A stretch of 64,000 nt of DNA from Catellatospora methionotrophica (lineage in GTDB: Bacteria > Actinomycetota > Actinomycetes > Mycobacteriales > Micromonosporaceae): positions 1-64,000 of the forward strand of contig NZ_JAAOTJ010000009.1 in NCBI RefSeq assembly GCF_011297335.1, given 5' to 3'. The translations under genes and the position numbers were made by a program. Below the pieces are notes generated by a model. The model did no database searches and was not told the origin of the DNA. It saw nothing but the letters and a program-made list of their open reading frames with translations. Positions 52,501-60,576 of the stretch are shown piece by piece (within the stretch, counting starts at the first letter, position 1; each line of letters starts with the position of its first letter).

Positions 52501-53255
52501 ATCTGCTCGCAGCCCTTGATGGACGGCACCACCAGGTTGCGGGTGCCGTCGGGCTTGGCCAGGTCGATGGCGATGCCGAGATTCACGTGCTCCGGCTTGA
52601 CCAGCGACGGCTTGCCGTTGACGACGGCGAAGTGGTTGTTCATCTCGGGGTGCATGCCGATGGCGCGGACCATGGCGTACCCGATGAGGTGGGTGAAGCT
52701 GACCTTGCCACCGCGACCGCGGGTCAGGTGGTTGTTGATCACGATGCGGTTGTCGGAGATCAGCTTCGCGGGGACGGCGCGCACGCTCGTGGCGGTCGGC
52801 ACCTCCAGCGAGGCGTCCATGTTCTCGACGATCTTGGCCGCGATGCCGCGCAGCGGCACGACCTGCGCCCCGGCGGGCGCGGGCTTCTCGGCGGGCTTGG
52901 CCTGAGCCGGGGCCGGCTTCGCCGCGACGGGCGCGACGGGCGCGGGTGTGGCGGCGGGGGCGGCTACCGGAGCGGGGGCCGGGGCAGCGGCGGCCGGAGC
53001 GGGCTGCGCGGGGGCAGCGGGCTGCGCGGGCGCGGCGGGCTTGGCGGCAGCCGGCTTGGCCGCGGCGGGCGCGGTGTCGGCCGGCTTGTAGTCGGCGAAG
53101 AAGTCGTGCCACGCCGGATCGACGCTGGTCGGGTCGGCGAGGTACCGCTGGTACATCTCCTCCACGATCCACTCGTTCGGACCGAAGCTCGCCAGTGGGT
53201 TGTCCTGAACTGAGCGTCCAGTCGGGCCGGCGCCCGATGTGTGCTGGGTCGACAC
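49524..53255 (-). CDS. kgd: Multifunctional 2-oxoglutarate decarboxylase/dehydrogenase E1 with fused E2 domain
   Basis: A 1243-residue protein of the actinobacterial Kgd/OdhA type. Order: short N-terminal region ending [11 protein letters not shown], a long Ala/Pro linker (about 60-125), an E2 acyltransferase domain (about 130-350, with [15 protein letters not shown]), then the E1 domain with [11 protein letters not shown], the thiamine-diphosphate site GDAAFAGQG, and NNQVGFTT. It decarboxylates 2-oxoglutarate and, with the E2 and E3 of pyruvate dehydrogenase, gives succinyl-CoA. Kgd is restrained by the FHA protein GarA in relatives. GTG start at 53255 with GAGG 11 nt upstream. Confidence 0.96.
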   Translation of the reverse strand: MSTQHTSGAGPTGRSVQDNPLASFGPNEWIVEEMYQRYLADPTSVDPAWHDFFADYKPADTAPAAAKPAAAKPAAPAQPAAPAQPAPAAAAPAPAPVAAPAATPAPVAPVAAKPAPAQAKPAEKPAPAGAQVVPLRGIAAKIVENMDASLEVPTATSVRAVPAKLISDNRIVINNHLTRGRGGKVSFTHLIGYAMVRAIGMHPEMNNHFAVVNGKPSLVKPEHVNLGIAIDLAKPDGTRNLVVPSIKGCEQMDFRQFWQAYEDVVRRARKNELTMDDYTGTTTSLTNPGGIGTVHSIPRLMQGQSAIIGVGAMEYPAPFSGMSEQQLADMAVSKIISLTSTYDHRVIQGAQSGEFLKVMHELLLGEHGFYDEIFTALRIPYEPVRWVRDIAHTSEGQIDKAARVIELIHSYRVRGHLMADTDPLEFMIRKHPDLDVRQHDLTLWDLDRTFPVGGFAGKDVMKLRDILGVLRDSYCRRVGVEYMHITDPEERNWIQARVERKYTKPSPEEQKHVLGRLNAAEAFETFLQTKYVGQKRFSLEGGESLIPLLDEILQASAESSLDEVVIGMAHRGRLNVLANIVGKPYEKIFGEFEGHLDPKTAQGSGDVKYHLGSTGKFTSPDGQFTTTVSLAANPSHLEAVDPVLEGIVRAKQDRLDLGLHGYTVLPLLIHGDAAFAGQGVVAETLNLSQLRGYRTGGSVHVVVNNQVGFTTAPEYSRSSLYSTDVARMIQAPIFHVNGDDPESVVRVARLAFEYRQEFNKDVVIDMVCYRRRGHNEGDDPSMTNPLMYQIIDTKRSVRKLYTEELIGRGDITVEQAEEALRDYQTQLETVFKATRDAVAGVSSRLTRAREVLPEPSVATAIPTDLVRRIGEAHTTLPEGFTPHKRIQQLLDKRAKMAVEGDIDWGFGEIIAFASLLAQGVTVRLSGQDSRRGTFVQRHAAIVDAQTGADFLPATAVAADDARFHAQDSLLSEYAALGFEYGYSVEDPSALVLWEAQFGDFVNGAQSVIDEFISSGEVKWGQQSSLVVLLPHGHEGQGPDHTSGRPERWLQLAAEDNMRVAIPSTPASHFHLLRRQALSAKRKPLVVFTPKSLLRHRLAVSSVADFTEGTFQPVIGETGQIDPAQVKRVLLCSGKVYYDLVQARQERGVTDTAIIRLEQLYPLPVDELKAELAKYAAAEDFCWVQEEPANQGAWSFVALNLLEHLDGVRMRRISRPAAAAPAVGSTKLHDVEQAALLEAALPRS

Positions 53256-53437
53256 GGGTTCTTTCGCCTCTTCCGCACGTCTTTAACGAGTACTCAGAAA
53301 ACCGGCTCCCAGGCTACGCGGTGCGCTGTGGCGCGGCACTCGCGGCACGGCTCCGTGTCGCATGACACACGCCGTCCTATGCGCGACAGTACGCCCGGGG
53401 CGGAACCGCAGCTCGGCGGTGACCCACGGCACAGCCG

Positions 53438-54112
53438 TCAGCCGGGGACCGCGATCCAGGTGGCCTCGGCCCGCGCGAGCAGGGAACCGTCGGGGGCGTA
53501 CAGCGACGAGCGGACCAGCGCCTTGCGCCCCTCCCGGTGCACCGGCTGCCCGACGACCACGCACTCGTCGTCGGCTTCGGGCAGCCCGTCCACCGCCACG
53601 GCGTACCGGCCGAGCACGAAGGCCTGGTCCCGGTCGATGACGGCCCAGCCGCCGGGGCAGTCCAGGGCGGCCCACACCACGGTCGGCGACACGTCGGCCG
53701 GCACCACGAACGTGGCCGCGGTCCGGCCGTCGGGCAGCCGCCCGGGGAAGATGCGCAGCCCGTCCGCGCGCTGCGGCCCGCAGACGAAGCAGGTCGGGAA
53801 CGGGTGGTCGGTGTGCCCGGCGTAGCGACCGGAGGCGGCCAGCGCCTCGGTGCGGCTCACCGGCGGCACCGCCGGGATGTCGTCGGCGCGCGGAGCGGCG
53901 GACGCGATCAGGGTGTCCTGATCGAGCACCGCCCAGCCGTCCCCGGTCGCGGTGACCGCCAGCGCGACGTCCAGCGGCGGCGGCTTGCGCAGGGTGATCT
54001 CGACCAGTCCGCTCCGCACGCCGACAGCCCCCGCGACCAGGCCACTCGTCCAGCCGCCGTTGCCGGAGCCGGGCGGTCCGTTGTGCCGGGCGTCGATCAC
54101 CAGGGAGGTCAT
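53438..54112 (-). CDS. Hotdog-fold thioesterase-like protein
   Basis: A 224-residue protein with hotdog-like halves: NGPPGSGNGGWTSGLVAGAV near the start and PTVVWAALDCPGGWAVIDRD in the middle. A CFVCG element (HPFPTCFVCGPQRADGLRIFPG) resembles actinobacterial hotdog proteins related to acyl-CoA thioesterases. Substrate unknown. ATG 54112 has AGAGG upstream; ATG 54136 is an alternative. It lies 180 bp downstream of kgd's start side in divergent-from-OlsB position. Confidence 0.75.
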   Translation of the reverse strand: MTSLVIDARHNGPPGSGNGGWTSGLVAGAVGVRSGLVEITLRKPPPLDVALAVTATGDGWAVLDQDTLIASAAPRADDIPAVPPVSRTEALAASGRYAGHTDHPFPTCFVCGPQRADGLRIFPGRLPDGRTAATFVVPADVSPTVVWAALDCPGGWAVIDRDQAFVLGRYAVAVDGLPEADDECVVVGQPVHREGRKALVRSSLYAPDGSLLARAEATWIAVPG

Positions 54113-54191
54113 GCCGTCAAGCCTCTCACTCTTCATGTGCCGGTCATCCAGCACGGGCCCAGGTGTCAAGCAGGGCTTCTACACAGGGCAC

Positions 54192-54935
54192 ATGACGACG
54201 ATGTTGCTTACCGCCGCCCCCACGGGCTACTCCGCGCTGATCGCCGGGGACGCGGCCACTGTCGAGGCGGCGCAGCGGCTGCGCTACCGCGTTTTCGCCG
54301 AGGAGATGGGCGCCCGGCTTCCCGACACGGGAGGCCTGGACGTCGACGAGTTCGACGCGTACTGCGATCACCTGGTGGTGCGGGAGGACCGCACCGGCGA
54401 GATCGTCGGTACGTACCGGCTGCTGCCCCCGCAGCGGGCGATCTGGCTGGGCCGCCGCTACGGCGACAGCGAGTTCGACCTGACCGCGCTCACCGTACTG
54501 CGCGACCAGCTGGTCGAGGCCGGACGCAGCTGCGTACACCCCGACCACCGCACCGGCGCCGTGATCAACCTGATGTGGGCCGGTATCGCCAAGTACCTGG
54601 ACCGGATGGGCCACCGCTGGCTCGCGGGCTGCGCCTCGGTGCCGCTGGCCGACGGCGGCGCGCAGGCGTCGCAGGTGTGGGACCTGGTGTCCCGCAAGCA
54701 CCTGGCTCCGCCGCAGCTGCGCGTGGTGCCGCGCACCCCGTGGCAGGCGCTGCCCGTCGAGCGTCCGGCGACCATCGCCGCCGCGCCGCCGCTGCTGCGC
54801 GGTTACCTGCGGCTGGGCGCGTGGGTCGCCGGTGCGCCCGCGTACGACGAGTCCTTCGGGGTGGCCGACTTCTACGTCCTGCTCGGCCTGGACCGGATCG
54901 ACCCGCGCTACCTCAAGCACTTTCTCGCCGCGTGA
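54192..54935 (+). CDS. OlsB-like N-acyltransferase (GNAT superfamily)
   Basis: A 247-residue protein of the ornithine-acyl-[ACP] N-acyltransferase/hemolysin-like family: AQRLRYRVFAEEMGARL near residue 32, FDAYCDHLVV, VGTYRLLPP, then ELGRSCVHP-like EAGRSCVHPDHRTGAVI. OlsB makes lyso-ornithine lipid from a 3-hydroxyacyl-ACP. The next gene encodes an OlsA-like acyltransferase, completing the pathway. An autoinducer or other N-acylation role cannot be excluded. Confidence 0.85.
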   Translation: MTTMLLTAAPTGYSALIAGDAATVEAAQRLRYRVFAEEMGARLPDTGGLDVDEFDAYCDHLVVREDRTGEIVGTYRLLPPQRAIWLGRRYGDSEFDLTALTVLRDQLVEAGRSCVHPDHRTGAVINLMWAGIAKYLDRMGHRWLAGCASVPLADGGAQASQVWDLVSRKHLAPPQLRVVPRTPWQALPVERPATIAAAPPLLRGYLRLGAWVAGAPAYDESFGVADFYVLLGLDRIDPRYLKHFLAA

Positions 54936-54959
54936 GCGGCTCGCGACAGGGGTGACACC

Positions 54960-55796
54960 GTGCAAGAGATGAGAACGGCGCCGCGGACGGCGACTCCGCC
55001 CGCGGCGCGGGTCCGCCCTGCCGCGCCGCCACGCATACCCGGCGACCAGCTGTGGCGGCCGTACGCGGACTGCGGGCGGCAGTGCGGGGGCGACGGTGGG
55101 CCGCGGGTCGGCCGGCTGCGCCAGACGCTACGGGCCGTGGCGGGCGGGCTGGTGCTGCTGCTCGGCACGCTGCTGCCCTGGCGGGCCGACCTGCTGGCGC
55201 GGGCGCTGCTGCGGGCGCTGGGCATCCGGCTGCGGGTGACCGGGCCGGGCGTCGCGCCGGGCGCGCTGCTGGTCGGCAACCACGTGTCCTGGCTGGACAT
55301 CGTGGTGATGACGGCGCTGAGCCGCCGCGCCGGCGGGCTGCGCATGGTGGCCAAGACCGAGGTCGCCACCTGGCCGGTGATCGGGCGGATCGCCCGGCGC
55401 CAGCGGACGATCTTCGTGGACCGGGCCCGGCCCCGGGCGCTGCCGGGCACGGTCGCGCAGGTGGCGGTGGCGTTGCGGGCGGGACAGGCGGTGCAGGTGT
55501 TCCCCGAGGGCACCACCACCTGCGGCCCGCACCCGGTCCCGTGGCGCGCGGCGTTCCTCCAGGCCGCGATCGACGCGGACGCGCCGGTGCAGACCATCAC
55601 CCTGCGGTACGCCCACCCGGCGGCGGCCTTCGTCGGCGACGACACCCTGGTCGTATCGCTGCGCCGGGTGCTCGCCGCCCGGGGCATGTCCGCGGCCGTG
55701 CTGCTGGGCGCGCCACGCCCGGCCGACGCGCCGCGCCGCGAACTGGCCGCCCGCCTGTCCCACGCCGACCTGGAGCACGCGGAACCGGGGCGATAG
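54960..55796 (+). CDS. 1-acyl-sn-glycerol-3-phosphate acyltransferase family protein (OlsA-like)
   Basis: A 278-residue PlsC-family membrane-associated enzyme. The HX4D box (NHVSWLDI), FVDRARPRALP and FPEGTTT motif are present, with a hydrophobic N-terminal helix (about 58-80). It would O-acylate lyso-ornithine lipid when paired with the upstream OlsB-like protein, or acylate lysophosphatidate. It starts 24 bp after its partner. The N-terminal 45 residues are Pro/Ala/Arg-rich and disordered. Confidence 0.87.
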   Translation: MQEMRTAPRTATPPAARVRPAAPPRIPGDQLWRPYADCGRQCGGDGGPRVGRLRQTLRAVAGGLVLLLGTLLPWRADLLARALLRALGIRLRVTGPGVAPGALLVGNHVSWLDIVVMTALSRRAGGLRMVAKTEVATWPVIGRIARRQRTIFVDRARPRALPGTVAQVAVALRAGQAVQVFPEGTTTCGPHPVPWRAAFLQAAIDADAPVQTITLRYAHPAAAFVGDDTLVVSLRRVLAARGMSAAVLLGAPRPADAPRRELAARLSHADLEHAEPGR

Positions 55797-55897
55797 TTCC
55801 GAATTCAGGCTATTCGCCGGGTTCTGTCGCCGAATTCACAGGAAGCGTTCAGGGTATCCACAGCGCCGGGCGAGCGATCCGGCGCAGGATGGGGGAC

Positions 55898-56584
55898 ATG
55901 CCTGAGGCGAATCTGCTCGTGGTCGAGGATGACCCGAACATCCTGGAGCTGCTGTCGGCCAGCCTGCGTTTCGCGGGCTTCGAGGTCAAGGCGGTGGGCG
56001 ACGGCGCGACCGCGCTCGACGCCGCCGCGAAGGCGCGGCCCGACCTCGTCGTGCTCGACGTGATGCTGCCGGACCTGGACGGCTTCGAGGTGATCAAGCA
56101 GCTGCGCCAGGACCGCGGTCGCGTGCCGGTGGTGTTCCTGACCGCGCGCGACGCCACCGACGACAAGATCCGCGGGCTGACCCTGGGCGGCGACGACTAC
56201 GTCACCAAGCCGTTCAGCCTGGAGGAGCTGACCGCCCGCATCCGCGCGGTGCTGCGGCGCACCAGCGGCGAGACCGACTCGCCCAAGCTCACGTTCGCCG
56301 ACCTGGAGCTGGACGAGGAGACCCACGAGGTGCGCCGGGCGGGCAACCTGGTGCAGCTCTCACCGACCGAGTTCAAGCTGCTGCGATACCTGATGCTCAA
56401 CCCGAACCGGGTGCTGTCCAAGGCGCAGATCCTCGACCACGTGTGGAACTACGACTTCCGCGGCGACGACAACATCGTCGAGTCGTACATCTCGTACCTG
56501 CGCCGCAAGGTGGACAACGTCTCGCCCCGGCTCATCCAGACCCTGCGCGGCGTCGGTTACGTCCTGCGCAAGCCGACGTCGTGA
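55898..56584 (+). CDS. OmpR-family response regulator
   Basis: A 228-residue regulator. The receiver has DD near residues 11-12 (VVEDDPN), phospho-acceptor Asp in VVLDVMLPDLDG, Thr in FLTARDATDD and Lys in VTKPFSLEEL; the OmpR winged helix ends the protein (LVQLSPTEFKLLRYLMLNPNRVLSKAQILDHVW). ATG 55898 is preferred; ATG 55889 in frame is also possible. Its stop overlaps the kinase start (GTGA). It may control the htrA gene downstream, as MprA controls pepD. Confidence 0.92.
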   Translation: MPEANLLVVEDDPNILELLSASLRFAGFEVKAVGDGATALDAAAKARPDLVVLDVMLPDLDGFEVIKQLRQDRGRVPVVFLTARDATDDKIRGLTLGGDDYVTKPFSLEELTARIRAVLRRTSGETDSPKLTFADLELDEETHEVRRAGNLVQLSPTEFKLLRYLMLNPNRVLSKAQILDHVWNYDFRGDDNIVESYISYLRRKVDNVSPRLIQTLRGVGYVLRKPTS

Positions 56585-58185
56585 GGCTCCCGCGGCTCAC
56601 CCGCGACCAGCCGTTGCGGGTGAAGCTGACGGCGTACACGATGTTGCTGCTGGTCCTGGCGATCGTGCTGATCGGGGTGGCCAGCCACCTCGCGATGCGG
56701 CGCTACCTGACCGACCGGGTCGACAGCGACCTGGCCGGAGCCCGGCTGCTGCTGGAGAGCGAGATGTCCAAATCGTCCCGCCCCGGCACCAGCACCGAGG
56801 TCTTCCTGCCGAGCGACTTCATCATCGGCTGGGAGAAGGCGGGACCGCTGCCCGACGGCGAGGACCCCTGGGGGTACGAGAAGCCGCCGAACGTGACCCC
56901 GCAGGACCTGCCGCAGCTGCCGTCGCCGAGTGAGCTGCGTGGCCGGGCCGGTGAGTACTTCACGGTCAAGGCCCGCGACGGCGCGCCGCACTGGCGGGTG
57001 ATGGTGGGTGAGCTGAAGTTCCGTGGCGGCCCCACCGGAGTCCTCATCGTCGCCGAGCGCACCACCACCATCGACGCCGCGGTGCACCGCCTGCTGTGGA
57101 TCAACATCTACGGCGGCGCGGCGGTGCTCATCCTGGCCGCGATGATCGGAACGGAGCTGGTCCGGCGCAGCCTGCGGCCGCTGGCGGCGATCGAGAAGAC
57201 GGCCAAGGCGATCGCCGGCGGCGACCTGACCCAGCGCGTGCCCGACCCCGAGGAGGGTTGCGTCACGCCCCGGACCGAGGTCGGCTCGCTGGCCCGCGCC
57301 CTCAACGCGATGCTGGCGCAGATCGAGACCGCGTTCAGGGCCCGCGCCGCGTCGGAGACATCGGCCCGTGCTGCCGAGACCTCGGCCCGCGACGCCGCCG
57401 TGGCGGCGCAGGTCTCCGAGGGACGCGCCCGCCGCTCCGAGGAGAAGATGCGGCGCTTCGTCGCCGACGCCTCGCACGAACTGCGTACGCCGCTGACCAC
57501 CATCCGCGGCTTCGCCGAGCTCTACCGGCAGGGCGCGGCCCGCGCGCCCGAGGAGACCGCGTCGCTGGTCAGGCGGATCGAGGACGAGTCCCAGCGGATG
57601 GGCCTGCTCGTCGACGACCTGCTGCTGCTGGCCCGGATGGACCAGGAGCGCCAGTTGCACCCGGCCCCGGTCGAGCTGCGCGTGCTGGCCGTGGAGGCGG
57701 TGCAGGCCGCCCGCGTGATGGACCCCGACCGGCCGATCGAGCTGGTCGTCGCGCCGCACGCCGGCCACCTGGTGGTCGCCGGGGACGACGCCCGGCTGCG
57801 GCAGGTCATCGGCAACCTGATGAGCAACGCGCTGGCGCATACGCCGGCGGGCACCCGGGTGCAGTTGCGGCTGCGTACCGAAGCGGGGCAGGCTGTGCTG
57901 GAGGTGGCCGACGAGGGCCCCGGCCTCGACCCGGCCCAGCGGGACCGGGTGTTCGAGCGGTTCTACCGCGCGGACCCCGCCCGGACCCGGCGCGCCAACG
58001 GCGACGTCAGCACCGGACTCGGCCTGGCCATCGTGGCCGCGCTGGTCGAGGCGCACCGGGGCACCATCGAGGTGGACAGCGAGCCCGGCAAGGGCGCCGT
58101 GTTCCGGGTGCGGGTGCCGCTGGTAGAGGTCGACGACGATGCCGATGATCAGTCCGACAGCACGTCGCAGCAGGTGGACGCCTGA
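56581..58185 (+). CDS. Membrane sensor histidine kinase
   Basis: A 534-residue kinase. TM1 (about 17-39), an extracytoplasmic domain (about 40-170), TM2 (about 172-195), HAMP (about 195-250) with a helical linker rich in Ala, then HisKA (FVADASHELRTPLTTIRGFAEL, His near residue 300) and HATPase (NLMSNALAHTP, DEGPGLD, GLGLAIV). The GTG overlaps the regulator's stop. An HtrA protease follows; this recalls MprB with PepD, which senses envelope stress. Ligand unknown. Confidence 0.92.
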   Translation: MRLPRLTRDQPLRVKLTAYTMLLLVLAIVLIGVASHLAMRRYLTDRVDSDLAGARLLLESEMSKSSRPGTSTEVFLPSDFIIGWEKAGPLPDGEDPWGYEKPPNVTPQDLPQLPSPSELRGRAGEYFTVKARDGAPHWRVMVGELKFRGGPTGVLIVAERTTTIDAAVHRLLWINIYGGAAVLILAAMIGTELVRRSLRPLAAIEKTAKAIAGGDLTQRVPDPEEGCVTPRTEVGSLARALNAMLAQIETAFRARAASETSARAAETSARDAAVAAQVSEGRARRSEEKMRRFVADASHELRTPLTTIRGFAELYRQGAARAPEETASLVRRIEDESQRMGLLVDDLLLLARMDQERQLHPAPVELRVLAVEAVQAARVMDPDRPIELVVAPHAGHLVVAGDDARLRQVIGNLMSNALAHTPAGTRVQLRLRTEAGQAVLEVADEGPGLDPAQRDRVFERFYRADPARTRRANGDVSTGLGLAIVAALVEAHRGTIEVDSEPGKGAVFRVRVPLVEVDDDADDQSDSTSQQVDA

Positions 58186-58292
58186 TGAACCGTGCTTTCG
58201 ACCCCGCCTTCGACCCGTGACGAATCGCGACTCACAGATATTTTCCAGAACCAACCCAGATCAGACGCAGCGTCGCACGGAAGACTGAGGAT

Positions 58293-59861
58293 ATGAGCGA
58301 GTACGACAAGCCCCAGACCGCAGCGCAGCCGGCCGAAGCCGACACCGCCGCCGTACCCCCGCGTCCGGAGGCGACGGCCGGCACCGTGCCGGGCACTCCT
58401 GCTCACGCGGCACCCGACGACACCGCGGTCACCGCGCCCCAGGCCCCGGCGGCCGGCCTGCCGGTCGAGCCCGCCCCGGCGGCCTGGTCGCAGCCCGCCG
58501 CGCCAGCCCAGCCCGGCCCGCAGCCGCCGGCCGGTCCACAGCCGCCCGCGCACGCCTACCCGGCCACCGCCTACCCGCAGTCCGCCCCCGCGTCGGCCTA
58601 CCCGCAGTCCGCCCCCGCGTCGGCCTACCCGCAGTCCGCCCCGCCGTCGGCCTACCCGCAGTCCGCCCCGCCGTCGGCCTACCCGCAGTCCGCGCAGCCC
58701 GGCTCCGCGTACCCGGGCACCCCGGCCGGCTACCCGGCGGCGGGCTACCCGGCCGCCGGTTACCCGACGGGCTCCTACCCGACCACCGGCCAGCCCGCGT
58801 GGACCCCGCCCAGCACGCCCGGCAAGAGCGTCGGCGGGACCATCGCGAAGTTCGCGCTCGGCTCGGTCGCCGCGGTGGTGCTCGCGCTGGCCTCCGGCGT
58901 AGCGGGAGCGGTGATCGCCACGAAGTACGCCGACGACGGCAAGATCACGGTGTCGTCGGGCAGCACCGCCGCCGCGCCCGTGGTGGACCGCTCGTCGCTG
59001 GCCGGGGTGGCCAAGGCGATGCAGCCCAGCGTCGTGAACATCAGCACCGGCACCGGCGAGGGGTCGGGAATCGTGCTCACCGAGGACGGCTACATCCTCA
59101 CCAACAACCACGTGGTCGCCGGGGCGGAGGGGCAGAACGTCTCGGTCACCCTGTCCAGCGGCAAGAAGGTGCCGGCCAAGGTGGTGGGCACCGATCCGCG
59201 TACCGACCTCGGCGTGGTCAAGGCCACCGCGACCGGTCTGACGCCGGCGCCGTTCGGCGACAGCGACCAGGTCTCCGTCGGTGACACCGCGCTGGCCATC
59301 GGCAGCCCGCTGGGCCTGCGCGGCTCGGTGACCGCCGGCATCATCAGCGCCCGCGACCGCACCATCTCGGTCGGCGAGGGCCGCTCGACCTCGCTGTCCG
59401 GCCTGCTGCAGACCGACGCGCCGATCAACCCGGGCAACTCCGGCGGCGCGCTGGTCAACACCAAGGGCGAGGTGATCGGCATCAACACCGCCATCGCCAC
59501 CAACGGCAGCAGCGACGGCAACATCGGCGTCGGGTTCGCCATCCCGAGCAACAAGGCCAAGGCCATCGCCGAGCAGATCATGAACGGCAAGCCGGTGAGC
59601 CACCCGTACCTGGGCGTCTCGGTGACCGCCTCCGACACCGGCGGCGCGGCCGTCAGCGCGGTGACCGAGAACAGCCCGGCGAACAAGGCCGGGCTGCAGA
59701 AGGGCGACATCATCAGCAAGTTCAACGGGAAGATCATCAACGACAGCGACGACCTGGTGTCTGCCGTCCAATCGGGCACCGTCGGCCAGCAGGTGACCGT
59801 CGAGTTCACCCGAAACGGCGAGGCCAAGACTGCAACGGTGACGCTCGGCGAAGCGTCCTAA
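58293..59861 (+). CDS. htrA: HtrA/DegP-like serine protease with PDZ domain
   Basis: A 522-residue membrane-anchored S1C protease. Residues 1-180 are a Pro/Ala/Tyr/Gln-rich cytoplasmic region, with a nonapeptide repeated five times (58569-58703). One TM helix (about 185-210) is followed by the protease domain with His273 (NNHVV), Asp305 (DPRTDLGVVK) and Ser383 (NPGNSGGAL), then a PDZ domain (HPYLGVSV to the end). It degrades or holds misfolded envelope proteins. It lies 107 bp downstream of the kinase gene. Confidence 0.95.
   Translation: MSEYDKPQTAAQPAEADTAAVPPRPEATAGTVPGTPAHAAPDDTAVTAPQAPAAGLPVEPAPAAWSQPAAPAQPGPQPPAGPQPPAHAYPATAYPQSAPASAYPQSAPASAYPQSAPPSAYPQSAPPSAYPQSAQPGSAYPGTPAGYPAAGYPAAGYPTGSYPTTGQPAWTPPSTPGKSVGGTIAKFALGSVAAVVLALASGVAGAVIATKYADDGKITVSSGSTAAAPVVDRSSLAGVAKAMQPSVVNISTGTGEGSGIVLTEDGYILTNNHVVAGAEGQNVSVTLSSGKKVPAKVVGTDPRTDLGVVKATATGLTPAPFGDSDQVSVGDTALAIGSPLGLRGSVTAGIISARDRTISVGEGRSTSLSGLLQTDAPINPGNSGGALVNTKGEVIGINTAIATNGSSDGNIGVGFAIPSNKAKAIAEQIMNGKPVSHPYLGVSVTASDTGGAAVSAVTENSPANKAGLQKGDIISKFNGKIINDSDDLVSAVQSGTVGQQVTVEFTRNGEAKTATVTLGEAS
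58569..58703. repeat. 27-bp in-frame tandem repeat in htrA
   Basis: Five units coding AYPQSAP followed by AS, PS or PG. The unit is 27 bp, so copy-number change keeps the frame. The third to fifth copies carry point differences, which gives an order for duplication. Confidence 0.9.
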
Positions 59862-59896
59862 TAGCAGCGCACAGGATCTGTGCCTCCTCCCCACCC

Positions 59897-59945
59897 GGCG
59901 GCGGGTGGTGGTGACCATCGGGGTTGGTCACCATCACCCGCCGCC
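59897..59945. terminator. htrA terminator
   Basis: Arms at 59897-59917 and 59925-59945 pair over 21 bp with one G-T mismatch (GGCGGCGGGTGGTGGTGACC part shown), loop 7 nt, 36 bp after the htrA stop. Confidence 0.88.
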
Positions 59946-60073
59946 ACCTTTGTGCCCTGAGCAGGGCCCGTGCGGGTTCAGCTCGGCATCTCACGCTCGC
60001 GACGGCGGGAGCCGGACCTGGCGGTGGGAGCGTTGTCGACCTCGACCACGGTTGAGGTGTTCCACTGTCGGCT

Positions 60074-60420
60074 GTGGCCCGTGAGGGATCACGGGTGGCT
60101 GTCACGGGAGCTGGACGTGACACGGGACGGCTGCGGGCCGAAGCTTCGCCGCGTGCGGTGCGCAGGTCTTCGTCACTGCGCGGTCGCTGGCGGCGGCCGA
60201 GCATGTCGCGGATGCGGTCACCCGCGACGGGCCGGGACAGGCCACGGCGTTTCGCTGCGACATCGCGGATGCGGATGCGGTACGCGAGTTCGCCGCGGCC
60301 CTGGCCACGCGGACGGAACACCTCGATGTCCTGATCAACAACGGTGCCGCCTACGTGGAGGGCTTCGACCTCGACGACGTCGACGACGACCGGATCACGA
60401 GCGTGACGGCGGCGGGCGGA
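60074..60420 (+). pseudogene. Frameshifted and truncated short-chain dehydrogenase
   Basis: From GTG 60074 the frame reads MAREGSRVAVTGAGRDTGRL, an SDR glycine motif. At about 60145 a single missing T shifts the frame; after it AACGAQVFVTARSLAAAEHV and then HLDVLINNGAAYVEGFDLDDV follow (NNG/NNAG motif). The gene stops at about residue 115 of an expected 230-270 without catalytic Ser or Tyr-x3-Lys. The 3' end runs into the repeat at 60461. This is a decaying gene, not a working enzyme. Confidence 0.85.
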
Positions 60421-60460
60421 ACCGGTGCCCGCTGCTGCGGGCTTGATCACCGGTTGCGGT

Positions 60461-60508
60461 CAAGATCTGCGGTTACACCCGAGGAAACGACCGCAAACAG
60501 CGATCTTG
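60461..60508. repeat. GATCGCTGTTTGCGG repeat element, copy 2
   Basis: On the minus strand: GATCGCTGTTTGCGG (60505-60491), 17 nt, ACCGCAGATCTTG (60473-60461). Spacing is identical to copy 1 at 39336-39380. It lies between the truncated SDR gene and the RND terminator. Confidence 0.75.
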
Positions 60509-60521
60509 CTCCAGTTGGTTG

Positions 60522-60557
60522 CTGCCCGTCCCGGGGAGGCGGCCCCGGGACGGGCAG
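60522..60557. terminator. RND transporter terminator
   Basis: Perfect 15-bp arms CTGCCCGTCCCGGGG / CCCCGGGACGGGCAG with a 6-nt loop, 20 bp beyond the RND stop on the minus strand. Confidence 0.88.
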
Positions 60558-60576
60558 GGTTGGTGGCGGGCCTGGG

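Noticed and set aside
59946-60073. Possible coding remnants between the htrA terminator and the broken SDR gene
   Set aside because: No recognisable motif in any frame.
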